This document shows positions 34,497-42,629 of a DNA stretch of 64,000 nt, in pieces (the stretch's first letter is position 1; the number at the start of each line of letters is the position of its first letter). A program made the position numbers and the translations under genes. A model generated the notes under the pieces. That model was not told where the DNA came from, searched no databases, and was given only the letters and a program-made list of their open reading frames with translations. Origin of the DNA: CAZLFA01 sp964558665. GTDB taxonomy: Bacteria; Desulfobacterota; Syntrophia; Syntrophales; PHBD01. Where the stretch lies: assembly GCA_964558665.1 (NCBI GenBank), contig CAZLFA010000014.1:1-64000 (forward strand). Direction: 5' to 3'.

Positions 34497-35345
34497 TCAT
34501 TGACTTTTCTTGCTTGTCCTTGCCGGTCTGGAAGGTTTGGAGAGCATAATGACTATCTTTCGATACTCACCCTCGCCGCGGCTTTTGGTAACGAGCGTTG
34601 TGTCGTTCTGCAGCGCCATGTGGATAATGCGCCGGTCATGAGCATTCATATTGCTTACCGTAACGGATTTTTTTGTTCTTTTTACCTTATCGCCAAGCTT
34701 TGCAGCCAGAGACAGGAGCGATTCCTCCCTTCTCTTCCTGTATGTGCCGGAATCGATAATGATGGGTTTGCGCCCGTTTTCTGATCTGTTTGTTGCCTTG
34801 TTTACTATGTATTGAATGGCGTCAAGATTCTGCCCCCTCTTGCCGATGAGCAGCCCGTCTCCATCGCCTTCAATATTCAGAGTTATTGATTCGTCTTTTT
34901 CTTTATAAGAAACCGAACCCGGTATATCCATTCTTTGCAGAATGCCCTCGAGAAGTTCCCTGGCTCTGATAGCTGTCTGCTCACAGGATGTGCCTGTGTC
35001 CTGCTTTTCATGAGCAGTTACAGGTTCCGCCGGCTTTTCCTGCAACGGCTTTTCCTGTAACGGCTTTTCCTGTAACGGCTTTGGCGTAAACTGCTTTTTT
35101 ACGGCCGTCTGTTTCTCTGCCGGCTTATTTGCCGTGCGGCTCTGTTTCTCATGGTCATCGAATGCCATATCAAAGTTCATCATGCTTGCCTTGATTACGG
35201 CTTTTTTAGAACCTATACCAAGGAACCCCGTGGTTCCTTCGGAGATGATTTCTATATTGAGTTTTTCTCTCGGTACATTAAATTCGTGGCAGGCATTTTC
35301 GATAGCTTCGTCAATAGTTTTTCCTTCTACTTCAATTGTCTTCAT
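34497..35345 (-). CDS. jag: Jag/KhpB RNA-binding protein
   Basis: A 282-residue protein with the three-part layout of Jag (SpoIIIJ-associated, KhpB). The N-terminal Jag-N domain (residues 1-50, IEVEGKTIDEAI...GFLGIGSKKAVI) is followed by a long charged linker, a KH domain with GLLIGKRGQNLDAIQYIVN (about residues 180-200) and an R3H domain near the end (NAHDRRIIHMAL). The linker contains a tandem EKPLQ repeat. It binds RNA and probably helps coordinate membrane-protein and cell-wall synthesis. It lies between yidC and mnmE. Confidence 0.95.
   Translation of the reverse strand: MKTIEVEGKTIDEAIENACHEFNVPREKLNIEIISEGTTGFLGIGSKKAVIKASMMNFDMAFDDHEKQSRTANKPAEKQTAVKKQFTPKPLQEKPLQEKPLQEKPAEPVTAHEKQDTGTSCEQTAIRARELLEGILQRMDIPGSVSYKEKDESITLNIEGDGDGLLIGKRGQNLDAIQYIVNKATNRSENGRKPIIIDSGTYRKRREESLLSLAAKLGDKVKRTKKSVTVSNMNAHDRRIIHMALQNDTTLVTKSRGEGEYRKIVIMLSKPSRPARTSKKSQ
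35037..35090 (-). repeat. In-frame tandem 15-base repeat inside jag
   Basis: About three and a half copies of a 15-base unit encode KPLQE repeated in the linker between the Jag-N and KH domains. On the plus strand the unit looks like TTTCCTGTAACGGCT. The repeats differ by at most one or two bases, so copy number may vary between strains. Confidence 0.75.
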
Positions 35346-35361
35346 TATTAAGGAACCTCAT

Positions 35362-36981
35362 CTAGGTCGTTTTGTTAACGTAATACTGCTGGCCGATGCT
35401 CAGGATATTGTTGAAAAGCCAGTAAATGACCAACCCCGAGGGGAAGGTAAGAAACATGAAAGTGAAGATAACCGGCATCCAGAGCATTATCTTGGCCTGC
35501 ATGGGGTCGCCGGGCATCGGCGTCATCTTCTGCTGAATGAACATCGTAGCCCCCATGATGATAGGCGTGATGTAGTATGGATCTTTTGCAGACAAATCCT
35601 GAATCCACCAGAAGAACGGGGCGTGACGGAGTTCAATGGCGTAAAGAAGCGTCTTGTACAGGCCGAAAAAGACCGGTATCTGAATGAGCATGGGGAGACA
35701 TCCCCCGAAAGGGTTTACTTTGTTGGCCTTGTATAGGGCCATCGTCTCCTGGCTCAGCTTCTGTTTGTCATTCTTGTATTTTTCCTGCAGCTCCTTTAAC
35801 TGGGGCTGGAGCTTCTGCATTTCCTTCATTGACTTGTAGCTCATGTTCCCCAGAGGCCAGAAAATGACCTTGATCAGGATGGTAAGGATGATTATGGAGA
35901 TTCCGTAATTGCCGATATACTGGTTTGTTGTATTGAGTATCCAGAGCAGGGGGATGGCGAGCCACTTCAGCCAGGAGCCGAAGTCAATGGCGTTCTCAAG
36001 ACCTAAATTTTGCCCTTTCAGTATTGTATAATCCTTGGGGCCCAGGTAAAGACTGTAGTTGAAGACTCCAACCTGTCCCTGTGGTATCAGGCTTTTGGGC
36101 CCTCTCATGCTGACGGCGACGGTGCTTGTCAGGTCTTTGGACATGGAAATAGTGGTCAAAGCGGGGTTCTGTGAAATCATTGAGGCGATAAAATACTTGC
36201 TTTCGTATCCAACCCAGGAGACGTCCGGCCCCAGAACCTTGGGGGTTTCCAGTTTCTTTACATCCTGCTGGTCCATTGTTTTGGATATGTAATATACAGG
36301 CCCGTCATGACCGTAGCTGTCCACTTCTGCCTTGGGATCGACATATTCGTACCAGGTCAGGGCGGCATTCTGATTTATGGGAGTCGCCGAGAGGTTTGTC
36401 ACCTTGACTTCAAGCCCCATGCTGTACTTATCCGGGAAAAAAGTGAATGTTTTCTCGACGCGAACCTGATCTTTCATAATCAGAGTAAAAGTGAGCTGGC
36501 GGTTTTCCTTGCCGCCCGTCATGTCAATGGGAGTGGTTAATGCTTCGTATATAACTCCTGCCGGTATATCAACATTCGATTCCGGAAAGTTCAGCGTAAG
36601 CGGCTTCGGCGAGACGTCACCAACCTTGACGAGTTCTGTCAGTTCGCCTGGCTTGTCAAGCGTCTTTCGGTATCCTTTGAGCTTCAGGGATTTCAATGCC
36701 CCGTCTTTAGTTGTAAAGATGGCTGAGTACAAAGGCGTTTCGACGCGAATATCCTTTCCGGCTCCGGTTGCAACGGCAGGAGGCTGTGCCTGAGTCTGAA
36801 TCTGAGGCTGATGTTTGCTTGAGATTACGGGAGGAGCCGTTGTTGAGGCAGGTTTTGCGGTAGTTTGTGATTCCTTTTGAGTGGCTGCCTGTTGCTGTGC
36901 CGCCGGTTTCATAAAGAAATACTGATAAATAAAAACAACAATAATAGAAAGGACGATAGCAAGCAGGGTCCTTTTTTCCAT
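35362..36981 (-). CDS. yidC: Membrane protein insertase YidC
   Basis: A 539-residue insertase of the Gram-negative type. It has an N-terminal transmembrane anchor (LLAIVLSIIVVFIYQYFF), a Gln/Thr/Ala/Pro-rich linker, a large periplasmic beta-sandwich domain (about residues 75-335) and the conserved core of transmembrane helices from about residue 350, with INPFGGCLPMLIQIPVFFGLYKTL as the positively charged-groove region. It inserts membrane proteins alone or with SecYEG. The start at 36981 has GGAGG seven bases upstream. Gene order with yidD, rnpA and rpmH is canonical. Confidence 0.96.
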   Translation of the reverse strand: MEKRTLLAIVLSIIVVFIYQYFFMKPAAQQQAATQKESQTTAKPASTTAPPVISSKHQPQIQTQAQPPAVATGAGKDIRVETPLYSAIFTTKDGALKSLKLKGYRKTLDKPGELTELVKVGDVSPKPLTLNFPESNVDIPAGVIYEALTTPIDMTGGKENRQLTFTLIMKDQVRVEKTFTFFPDKYSMGLEVKVTNLSATPINQNAALTWYEYVDPKAEVDSYGHDGPVYYISKTMDQQDVKKLETPKVLGPDVSWVGYESKYFIASMISQNPALTTISMSKDLTSTVAVSMRGPKSLIPQGQVGVFNYSLYLGPKDYTILKGQNLGLENAIDFGSWLKWLAIPLLWILNTTNQYIGNYGISIIILTILIKVIFWPLGNMSYKSMKEMQKLQPQLKELQEKYKNDKQKLSQETMALYKANKVNPFGGCLPMLIQIPVFFGLYKTLLYAIELRHAPFFWWIQDLSAKDPYYITPIIMGATMFIQQKMTPMPGDPMQAKIMLWMPVIFTFMFLTFPSGLVIYWLFNNILSIGQQYYVNKTT

Positions 36982-37009
36982 TAGCAACCTCCGATTTTGG
37001 TCATCAGTT

Positions 37010-37264
37010 TTATCTGATCTGCCTTGTTTGTGTCACTGGGTCATATCCGCCGGGATGCCATGGATTGCATCTGGCGATGCGTTTTAATCCCATGAAGAGG
37101 CCTTTGAATGGGCCGTGGCATCTGATGGACTGTATTGCGTATTCAGAGCAAGACGGGTAAAAACGGCATTGGGAGATGAAAACAGGGGATAGAAATACCT
37201 GGTAAATCCGTATTGAAAATACCATGCAGTTTTCCAGGAATTTTACTAAATTCAACTTAAACAT
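37010..37264 (-). CDS. yidD: Membrane protein insertion efficiency factor YidD
   Basis: An 84-residue small inner-membrane-associated protein. The family signature CRFYPSCSEYAI is followed by KGLFMGLKRIARCNPWHPGGYDPV, both almost invariant. The N-terminal extension (about residues 1-12) is longer than usual. It helps YidC-dependent insertion. Its start overlaps the rnpA stop by eight bases. Confidence 0.95.
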   Translation of the reverse strand: MFKLNLVKFLENCMVFSIRIYQVFLSPVFISQCRFYPSCSEYAIQSIRCHGPFKGLFMGLKRIARCNPWHPGGYDPVTQTRQIR

Positions 37265-37604
37265 CTGTTTCTCTGATGAGGATTGCCTTCAGTTCACGGT
37301 CAACATCCTGGTATGACAGAGGTGGTATCGGTCTATTTGCTACGATGACGATATCGCGAGAAGCTGAAAGCCTTGCTTTGTTCAGTCTGAAGAATTCTCT
37401 TAACAGACGTTTAATTCTATTCCTTTTTACTGAGTTCCCTACCTTTTTGCTGACAGCAATACCCAGCCGGTTTACTCCTGTCTGACTAAAGTTTGTGATT
37501 ACGGTAAAATGCTCTGAATAGCTCCTTTTCCCTTGCCGGTAGACGTTTGCGTAATCTTTTTTTCTGCGAATTTTCTCATGTTTGCCGAAGGATTGATTGC
37601 TCAT
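37257..37604 (-). CDS. rnpA: Ribonuclease P protein component
   Basis: A 115-residue basic protein that assists the RNase P RNA in processing pre-tRNA 5' ends. The family signature 'LGIAVSKKVGNSVKRNRIKRLLREFFR' is seen at about residues 47-73, with F-x-x-V/Y-R-x-G-K-R near the N-terminus. The start was set at MSNQSFGKHEKIRRKKD (37604); an upstream start at 37628 is possible, and neither has a strong ribosome binding site, suggesting coupling to rpmH translation. Confidence 0.95.
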   Translation of the reverse strand: MSNQSFGKHEKIRRKKDYANVYRQGKRSYSEHFTVITNFSQTGVNRLGIAVSKKVGNSVKRNRIKRLLREFFRLNKARLSASRDIVIVANRPIPPLSYQDVDRELKAILIRETDV

Positions 37605-37667
37605 GTTTTGCAGGTTTCGGTGATGCATCCAGGTGCACCGGCGCCCGGATTTAAAAACCTTCGGAAT

Positions 37668-37805
37668 TTATACCGCAAGACGTTTTCTGCCCTTCGCGCG
37701 TCTCCTGCTCAAAACCAACCTGCCGCCCTTGGTCGACATCCGGACAAGAAAACCGTGAGTTCTCTTTCTTTTTTTATTTGTTACACAAGTCAAATTCTTT
37801 TTCAT
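37668..37805 (-). CDS. rpmH: 50S ribosomal protein L34
   Basis: A 45-residue ribosomal protein. The core KRKRTHGF...R-M-S-T-K-G-G-R...R-R-R-A-K-G-R-K-R-L is canonical. The N-terminus MKKNLTCVTN differs from the usual MKRTFQPSN type and includes a Cys. The longer frame to 37961 is an artefact; the ATG at 37803-37805 is chosen from family length. A promoter lies about 35 bases upstream. Confidence 0.93.
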   Translation of the reverse strand: MKKNLTCVTNKKRKRTHGFLVRMSTKGGRLVLSRRRAKGRKRLAV

Positions 37806-37839
37806 TATACGACCCCATAGATGAAGTTTAAGAGGCGTC

Positions 37840-37868
37840 ATAAAACATAATCGTAAATGTTTGTCAAG
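37840..37868 (-). promoter_or_regulatory. Candidate sigma-70 promoter of the rpmH-rnpA-yidD-yidC-jag-mnmE block
   Basis: On the minus strand TTGACA is followed after 17 bases by TTTTAT, which matches four of six -10 positions. The initiation point would be about 30 bases before the rpmH start. Confidence 0.45.
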
Positions 37869-37932
37869 GTTAAAGATATATACGGAGTTATTATGATTTA
37901 TGGATGTGGGGTTATTTTGAATGCTTATGTAT

Positions 37933-37972
37933 AAAGAAAGAGGGCATGATTTGAATTTCACGCCCTCTTTTC
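37933..37972 (-). terminator. Rho-independent terminator after the Lys-rich repeat gene
   Basis: The minus strand reads AAAAGAGGGC, a loop, then GCCCTCTTTCTTT. The GAGGGC/GCCCTC stem is perfect and is followed by a T-rich run. It lies 40-80 bases beyond the stop of the gene at 38013. The plus-strand reading also ends in TCTTTT, so it may be bidirectional. Confidence 0.75.
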
Positions 37973-38012
37973 GTAAAAAATCGATGAATTAATCTGTGTA
38001 CTGTTTGTTGGA

Positions 38013-38378
38013 CTATTTTTTCATCTTGTCAACCTGGTCGGAAGGCATCGTCTGCTCCTGCTGGGTCTTGGCAGATCTTTGTTTCTTGGGTTTCAGACCC
38101 TGCTTTTTCACCGGCCTGTCATACTTGGCCTTGTCTTCCTGGTCAGACGGGGTTGTCATCTCCTGCTGGGTCTTTGCGGATCTTTGTTTCTTGGGTTTCA
38201 GTCCCTTCTTTTTCACCGGCCTGTCATACTTGGCCTTGTCTTCCTGATCAGACGGGGTTGTCTGCTCCTGGAAGGTCTTTACATCTTTTGTCTTCTTGGG
38301 GGCTATCTTCTCCTGTGCAAATGCCGATGCCGTGAAGAGGAACATAAATGCTACTGCCCAAACTACTAAACGCTTCAT
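38013..38378 (-). CDS. Exported Lys/Gln-rich protein with 35-residue tandem repeats
   Basis: A 121-residue protein with a strong signal peptide (VVWAVAFMFLFTASAFA, cleavage before QEK). The mature protein consists of about 2.4 copies of a 35-residue unit with parts QTTPSDQEDKAKYDRP and GLKPKKQRSAKT; each unit alternates an acidic block and a very basic block. No cysteines, no known domain, low-complexity and probably disordered. AGGAGG precedes the ATG. It has its own terminator and a possible sigma-54 promoter, so it is a single-gene unit. Function unknown; binding to a polyanion or envelope polymer is a guess. Confidence 0.75.
   Translation of the reverse strand: MKRLVVWAVAFMFLFTASAFAQEKIAPKKTKDVKTFQEQTTPSDQEDKAKYDRPVKKKGLKPKKQRSAKTQQEMTTPSDQEDKAKYDRPVKKQGLKPKKQRSAKTQQEQTMPSDQVDKMKK
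38030..38275 (-). repeat. 105-base tandem repeat inside the Lys-rich repeat gene
   Basis: Two nearly identical 105-base units and a partial third encode the 35-residue protein repeat. For example GTCTTGGCAGATCTTTGTTT in one copy corresponds to GTCTTTGCGGATCTTTGTTT in the next. High identity at the base level suggests recent duplication or gene conversion. Confidence 0.8.
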
Positions 38379-38900
38379 CTCACTACCTCCTTTTAAATTT
38401 AGTTTTTTTTAATTCATCCGGCTATCTTTTACCGTATAGCCAGCTTTCATCATGCCAACTTCGCCATATTGTTAATCAATACCCGAAATACGGTTTCACA
38501 AGTCGGTGAATAATAGCGAATATCAGATTAAATAGCAAGTGCTTCGTCGTGAACGTATCATCATTTTAAAAAATCTGTACGCAACAGGCATGCCAGGCGG
38601 TTTAACGGCATGCTAATCTAATCTAATGTGTTGTAATAAAAAAGGTTGTTTAAAAAAATAAATTATACCTGTATTACTGAATCTCTGTCGTGGATGTGGA
38701 ATAACTCCCCAGATCATTGAGGAATAATTCATCAGCGTTGCTTTCTTTGTCTTATATTAAGGTTTCCTGAATCAGGAGGAACAACTCTATCTTGAATTAG
38801 CTCACAGTGGTTCCCGGTCAATAGCTTTGCAGCGAAATAATATCTTCTTTGATAATGATCTCCAAAGACACATATATGTCAGGGGACCGGTTGTAGTGAA
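38379..38900. other. 522-base intergenic region, no gene seen
   Basis: AT-rich, without a convincing open frame on either strand. It holds the possible sigma-54 promoter near its left end and, at 38587-38613, two GGCATGC boxes whose starts are 20 bases apart (two helical turns). The first box is itself the palindrome GGCATGCC. These could be an operator. Confidence 0.5.
38442..38459 (-). promoter_or_regulatory. Possible sigma-54 promoter of the repeat-protein gene
   Basis: On the minus strand TTGGCATGATGAAAGCT has the GG and GC doublets at the exact -24/-12 spacing of a sigma-54 promoter. The TT before GC is replaced by AA. It is about 65 bases before the ATG of the gene at 38013-38378, and a sigma-54-activator-like gene lies 440 bases away. 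Confidence 0.3.
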
Positions 38901-40130
38901 TTACGAAAGCTCCAGCCTCTTCATTTTTTTCCGCAGGCCTTCCCGGCTGATGCCTAGTATCCGTGCTGTCTCCGACTTATTGCCCCCCGCTGATATCAGT
39001 GCATTTTGTATTATGGCCGCCGCTCCTTCTTTTATGGTAGTCTGCCTGATGCCTGCAAGCTCCGGCTTAGGCCCGCTTATTATATGTTCCGATATATCAC
39101 TTGCGCCGATCACATTGGACGTTGAAAGAACGACAGCTCTCTCCACCTCGTTTTTCAATTCCCTTACATTGCCCGGCCATGTGTAGGTGTTAAACAGGCG
39201 AATAACTTCGGAGCTGAATTTCCTTGGCATAACGCCAAATTTTTTAGTGTATTGATCAAGAAAAAAGTTGGCAAGAAGGATGATATCGCTTTTTCTATCC
39301 CGCAAGGGTGGTATGTCCAGGTTTACGACGCTCAGGCGATAGTAAAGATCTTCCCGAAACACCGCTTCTTTTACGGCCTTTTTCAGATTTTTGTTAGTCG
39401 CGGCAATTATTCTGATATCGACAGGAATGGGTGTTCTTCCTCCCACGCGGTCAAGAATGTGGTCTTCGATCACGCGGAGCATCTTGGTCTGGCTTGTCAA
39501 AGGCATGTCGCCAATTTCATCCAGAAAAATGGTTCCATGGTCGGCCTGTTCAATCTTGCCGATTCTCTTGTTTACTCCTGTTGCAATGCCTTTTTCTATG
39601 CCGAACATTTCGCTCTCGAACAGGGTTTCCGGAATGGCTGAGCAGTTCAATACAATAAATGGTTTATCGCTTCTGCTGCTGTTGTAATGCATTGTCTTTG
39701 CCGCCAGTTCCTTGCCGGTTCCCGTTTCACCGGTAATAAGGACATTAGTTGACGAAAGGGACAGTTTATCTATCTTCTGAGCAACGTCGATCATTTGTTT
39801 ACTTGTGCCCAGCAGTGTCGACGTTGAAAAGCTTCTGCGAAATGTCTGCTTGAGGCTGCGGTTCTCCTTGACGAGATTATCTTTCGCTGCTTTAAGATCC
39901 GCTTCTGTCTTTTTTAAACTTCCTATTGTCTGCTCAAGATGAAATTCCCGTGCCTCCAGTTTAACCATCATCATGCCGAATACTTCCGCCAGTTCCGCAA
40001 CCGGTCTGGGATAATCACCGGTCTTGGTCAGCTCAAATAACTGTTTGGCCTTTGTATAGCGTCCCCTCGATATTTCATGGCATATGTCTGTCAGGTGTCT
40101 CAGAAGTACATCGGCATCAGTTTTTTTCAT
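38901..40130 (-). CDS. Sigma-54-activator-family regulator with altered GAFTGA loop
   Basis: A 409-residue AAA+ regulator. An N-terminal helical/coiled-coil region (about residues 1-110) has no receiver domain. The AAA+ core has Walker A GETGTGKE, Walker B GTIFLDEIGDMPL and sensor residues, and ends with the R-finger region FREDLYYRL. The C-terminal Fis-type helix-turn-helix (NKSETARILGISREGLRKKMKRL) binds DNA. The loop that normally reads G-A-F-T-G-A and touches sigma-54 reads G-I-A-T-G-V here, so sigma-54 contact may be altered. The start at 40130 has AGGGGGG upstream; a frame to 40151 exists. Confidence 0.88.
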   Translation of the reverse strand: MKKTDADVLLRHLTDICHEISRGRYTKAKQLFELTKTGDYPRPVAELAEVFGMMMVKLEAREFHLEQTIGSLKKTEADLKAAKDNLVKENRSLKQTFRRSFSTSTLLGTSKQMIDVAQKIDKLSLSSTNVLITGETGTGKELAAKTMHYNSSRSDKPFIVLNCSAIPETLFESEMFGIEKGIATGVNKRIGKIEQADHGTIFLDEIGDMPLTSQTKMLRVIEDHILDRVGGRTPIPVDIRIIAATNKNLKKAVKEAVFREDLYYRLSVVNLDIPPLRDRKSDIILLANFFLDQYTKKFGVMPRKFSSEVIRLFNTYTWPGNVRELKNEVERAVVLSTSNVIGASDISEHIISGPKPELAGIRQTTIKEGAAAIIQNALISAGGNKSETARILGISREGLRKKMKRLELS

Positions 40131-40233
40131 CGTCTGCAAAGCCCCCCTCATTTAGATCTTTCGCAACAAACTGAATTGGTGGAAAAGCATAAAATTATAA
40201 GTCAAAGGCTGTGGTCTGTCAACCTTCAGTTGG

Positions 40234-40785
40234 CTAAATGTTCGTGCGAAAAAGATTTTTTTTCCAGACAGGGCTTGTGCTGCCTTTGTAGAAGAGATCA
40301 TTGATTGAGCCTGCCGGATCGCCCGCCATTGATGTATAAAACTTCCAGGCGGTTTCCCTGTATCGCGGATTGCTTGACCAGATCATTTCGGTGGCTCCTG
40401 AAATCCTGGCTTTGTCGAACAGCGATGAGAGAAGAAGCCTGCCGACTCCTTTCCCGCGTGCAGAGGGAGAGAGAAATGCTGTTAAAAGCCCTACGGAACA
40501 GGCATCGGGGCTCGACTCGAATACCTTCATGCGGGGATTGACGGTTCCGTATCCCATGAATCCAAGAACTTTTCCATGGTCGTCCTTAGCGACAAGATAA
40601 TGGGTTTTTGATATATACGAGAAACTCTCACGTATAACTTCCACGGTTTCTTCCACCTCGTCTTCCAGAACTTCACTGCCGTTGCTGATCCAATGTCTCA
40701 TAATAGGCATAAGAACCGGCATGTCTTCTATACGGAGGTCGAGGATGATGACTTTGCTATTTGCAATTTCGGACTGTACCGTCAT
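40234..40785 (-). CDS. GNAT-family N-acetyltransferase
   Basis: A 183-residue GNAT protein. The acetyl-CoA-binding motif A is seen as LLTAFLSPSARGKGVGRLLLSSLFDKA (R-x-x-G-x-G/A) with a preceding strand VLGFMGYGTV. The substrate cannot be deduced. It lies three bases after the YgbA-like gene and is probably its operon partner, the last gene of a cupin-ygbA-GNAT run. Confidence 0.82.
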   Translation of the reverse strand: MTVQSEIANSKVIILDLRIEDMPVLMPIMRHWISNGSEVLEDEVEETVEVIRESFSYISKTHYLVAKDDHGKVLGFMGYGTVNPRMKVFESSPDACSVGLLTAFLSPSARGKGVGRLLLSSLFDKARISGATEMIWSSNPRYRETAWKFYTSMAGDPAGSINDLFYKGSTSPVWKKNLFRTNI

Positions 40786-40788
40786 CCT

Positions 40789-41100
40789 TCATTTATACTC
40801 TCTACCGAATTTTTTTGCCATATGTTTGAGCGCCAGAATCGGGTGTCTGTAAAGCATCATGGGGCCGGTATATTTCATCACTTCTTTTATCCTGTCGCGC
40901 ATGGCCGGTTTGTAGCAGTGAACCGTACACCGTGAGCATACAGGCTTTTCGACTCTGAAGGGGCATTTCTCGATTCTCTTTACAGCGTACTCAAGCAGAT
41001 TTCTGCATTCGCTGCAAAGGTTCTCCCTGTGATGGCGGCGGCAGTACATTTCGATCATGACGCGGATAGTCTTGATCTCTGTTTTTGTGCTGTCGCTCAT
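40789..41100 (-). CDS. YgbA-like protein (nitrous oxide-stimulated promoter family)
   Basis: A 103-residue Cys-rich protein. The pattern MYCRRHH...LCSECRNLLEYA...KCPF...KPVCSRCTVHCYKPAMRDRIKEVMKYTGPMML is that of the family PF11756 (E. coli YgbA), linked to nitrogen-oxide stress. The cysteine pairs probably hold a metal or Fe-S cluster. Its stop is three bases from the GNAT start. Confidence 0.85.
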   Translation of the reverse strand: MSDSTKTEIKTIRVMIEMYCRRHHRENLCSECRNLLEYAVKRIEKCPFRVEKPVCSRCTVHCYKPAMRDRIKEVMKYTGPMMLYRHPILALKHMAKKFGREYK

Positions 41101-41106
41101 ATAAAG

Positions 41107-41418
41107 TCAGGATTTAACCATTGTCAGCATCATCTTGAATCTATCTACAGCCTTCAATGCATGAGGTTCTCCAGCCGGCATGATGATCATATCGCCTTCC
41201 TTCAGATCGTAGGGTTTCCCCGATATGGTAATCTCGGTTTTGCCATCCAGAATGTAAACTAGCGCATCGAAGGGTGCCGTGTGCTCACTCAGGCCCTGTC
41301 CTTTATCGAAAGCAAAAATGGTTACATTCCCTGATGGTTTCTTAATAATCTCCTTACTGACTACCGAACCTTCCTGATAAGCCACCATCTCCTTCATGCC
41401 TGATACCTTTGTACTCAT
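41107..41418 (-). CDS. Small single-domain cupin
   Basis: A 103-residue cupin. The two motifs read G-x-G-L-S-E-H-T-A-P-F-D-A (with the metal-binding His) and GDMIIMPAGEPHALKA with the second His. Such proteins bind a metal or small molecule, often in sensing. It is six bases upstream of the ygbA-like gene on the same strand. Its function is unclear. Confidence 0.88.
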   Translation of the reverse strand: MSTKVSGMKEMVAYQEGSVVSKEIIKKPSGNVTIFAFDKGQGLSEHTAPFDALVYILDGKTEITISGKPYDLKEGDMIIMPAGEPHALKAVDRFKMMLTMVKS

Positions 41419-41523
41419 GGTTTCTCCTTGCTGAAAGTTTACTGATGAAAATGTTTCCGTCTGAAAAAATTATAAGAACAAAGGGCCTGCGTGTCAATGC
41501 ATTACTTATTGCTGTGTGTCTGA

Positions 41524-42369
41524 TCAGGCCAGCTTTATCAGGATAAGCCCTGTCATGATGAGGCAAATGCCTGTTAACTTGGGTATTGTAAGCTTTTCAC
41601 GAAGGAAAATGATGCCAAGTGCCGCTCCAATCACCACGGCAAACTCTCGCACCGCTACGGCATAGCTTACATTGCCGAGACGGAAGGCATAAAGAATAAG
41701 CAGGTAGGTGATGATGCTGCCAGCGCCGATAACACCGCTTGCCCACTTCATTCCGCGCCAAGCCTCGCGCAATGCCGTTCTCTCTTTCATGAGAACAACC
41801 GGAGCCAGACAAAAAGCGGCAATCGAAAACATCGCCCATATATATATTATGGGATTAATCAGTGAGACCCCAATCTTGTCCACAATCGAAAAGCCGCTGA
41901 TAAGCATTCCGACAATGAAGGCGTAACCGAATGACTGCTTGCCTTCGCGGCTCCCGGCCTCGCTTAGGCCAATACTTTGAATGCCGCAGCAGACGGCAAA
42001 TATACCGGCACCGCCCGTCATGTTTATTTTTTCAGACAGAAGAATTATGGCGACAATCGCGGTTCCGCAGACACCGACACCACGGGCTACAGGATATACC
42101 ACCGAGATGGCCCCGCGTTTATAACTTTTGCCGATGAAGTAGAAGTAAAGCGAGTGGATAACGCCGGTCGCCGTGATGTAAGGAATTGCCGAGCATGTTA
42201 CACTCTCCGAAGCAAGCAGAAAGGCTGCTAAAGGCGCCATCAGGAGCGAGGAACCACAGATCCCTATCCATATGGCCGCAAGGTTGCCGGAGATTTTTTT
42301 GGTGGCAAAGTTCCATAGTGCATGGAGGGTTGCCGCAAAGATGACTATGCCGAAAACATGATGCTCCAT
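41524..42369 (-). CDS. EamA/DMT-family transporter
   Basis: A 281-residue inner-membrane protein with ten predicted transmembrane segments in two EamA halves (residues about 5-135 and 145-280). It shares the DMT motifs PVARGVGVCG and YAFRLGNVSYAVAVREF. It may export an amino acid or sugar; the substrate cannot be read. It is probably transcribed separately from the cupin group. Confidence 0.88.
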   Translation of the reverse strand: MEHHVFGIVIFAATLHALWNFATKKISGNLAAIWIGICGSSLLMAPLAAFLLASESVTCSAIPYITATGVIHSLYFYFIGKSYKRGAISVVYPVARGVGVCGTAIVAIILLSEKINMTGGAGIFAVCCGIQSIGLSEAGSREGKQSFGYAFIVGMLISGFSIVDKIGVSLINPIIYIWAMFSIAAFCLAPVVLMKERTALREAWRGMKWASGVIGAGSIITYLLILYAFRLGNVSYAVAVREFAVVIGAALGIIFLREKLTIPKLTGICLIMTGLILIKLA

Positions 42370-42528
42370 AGTGGACTCAGAGGTAAGCGATTAGTAGCCT
42401 GAACGCACATAACACAAATCATGCAAAACCGCGAATTTTTGCAGGAGTGTTTTATTGAAGTCATGCTGCCACGGCAAGTGAATAAGCCGTAAAAGAATCA
42501 TTTTAGGCGGAAACTGACGGGAAACAGA

Positions 42529-42557
42529 TTGACTCTTATAAATCTTCTTCCTATACT
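42529..42557 (+). promoter_or_regulatory. Sigma-70 promoter of the EFR1 gene
   Basis: TTGACT and TATACT are separated by exactly 17 bases. The initiation point would be about 65 bases before the GTG start of the gene at 42630. Both boxes match the consensus in five of six positions. Confidence 0.6.
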
Positions 42558-42629
42558 TTCAGATACATAATACAAGCTTTTTATTGTCCGGCTGATATCA
42601 AGCGCAAATCAGGCCTGGGGAGGTAACGG

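Noticed and set aside
38030..38275. Possible CRISPR-like array because of regular repeats
   Set aside because: The 105-base period has no unique spacers and encodes an in-frame 35-residue protein repeat.
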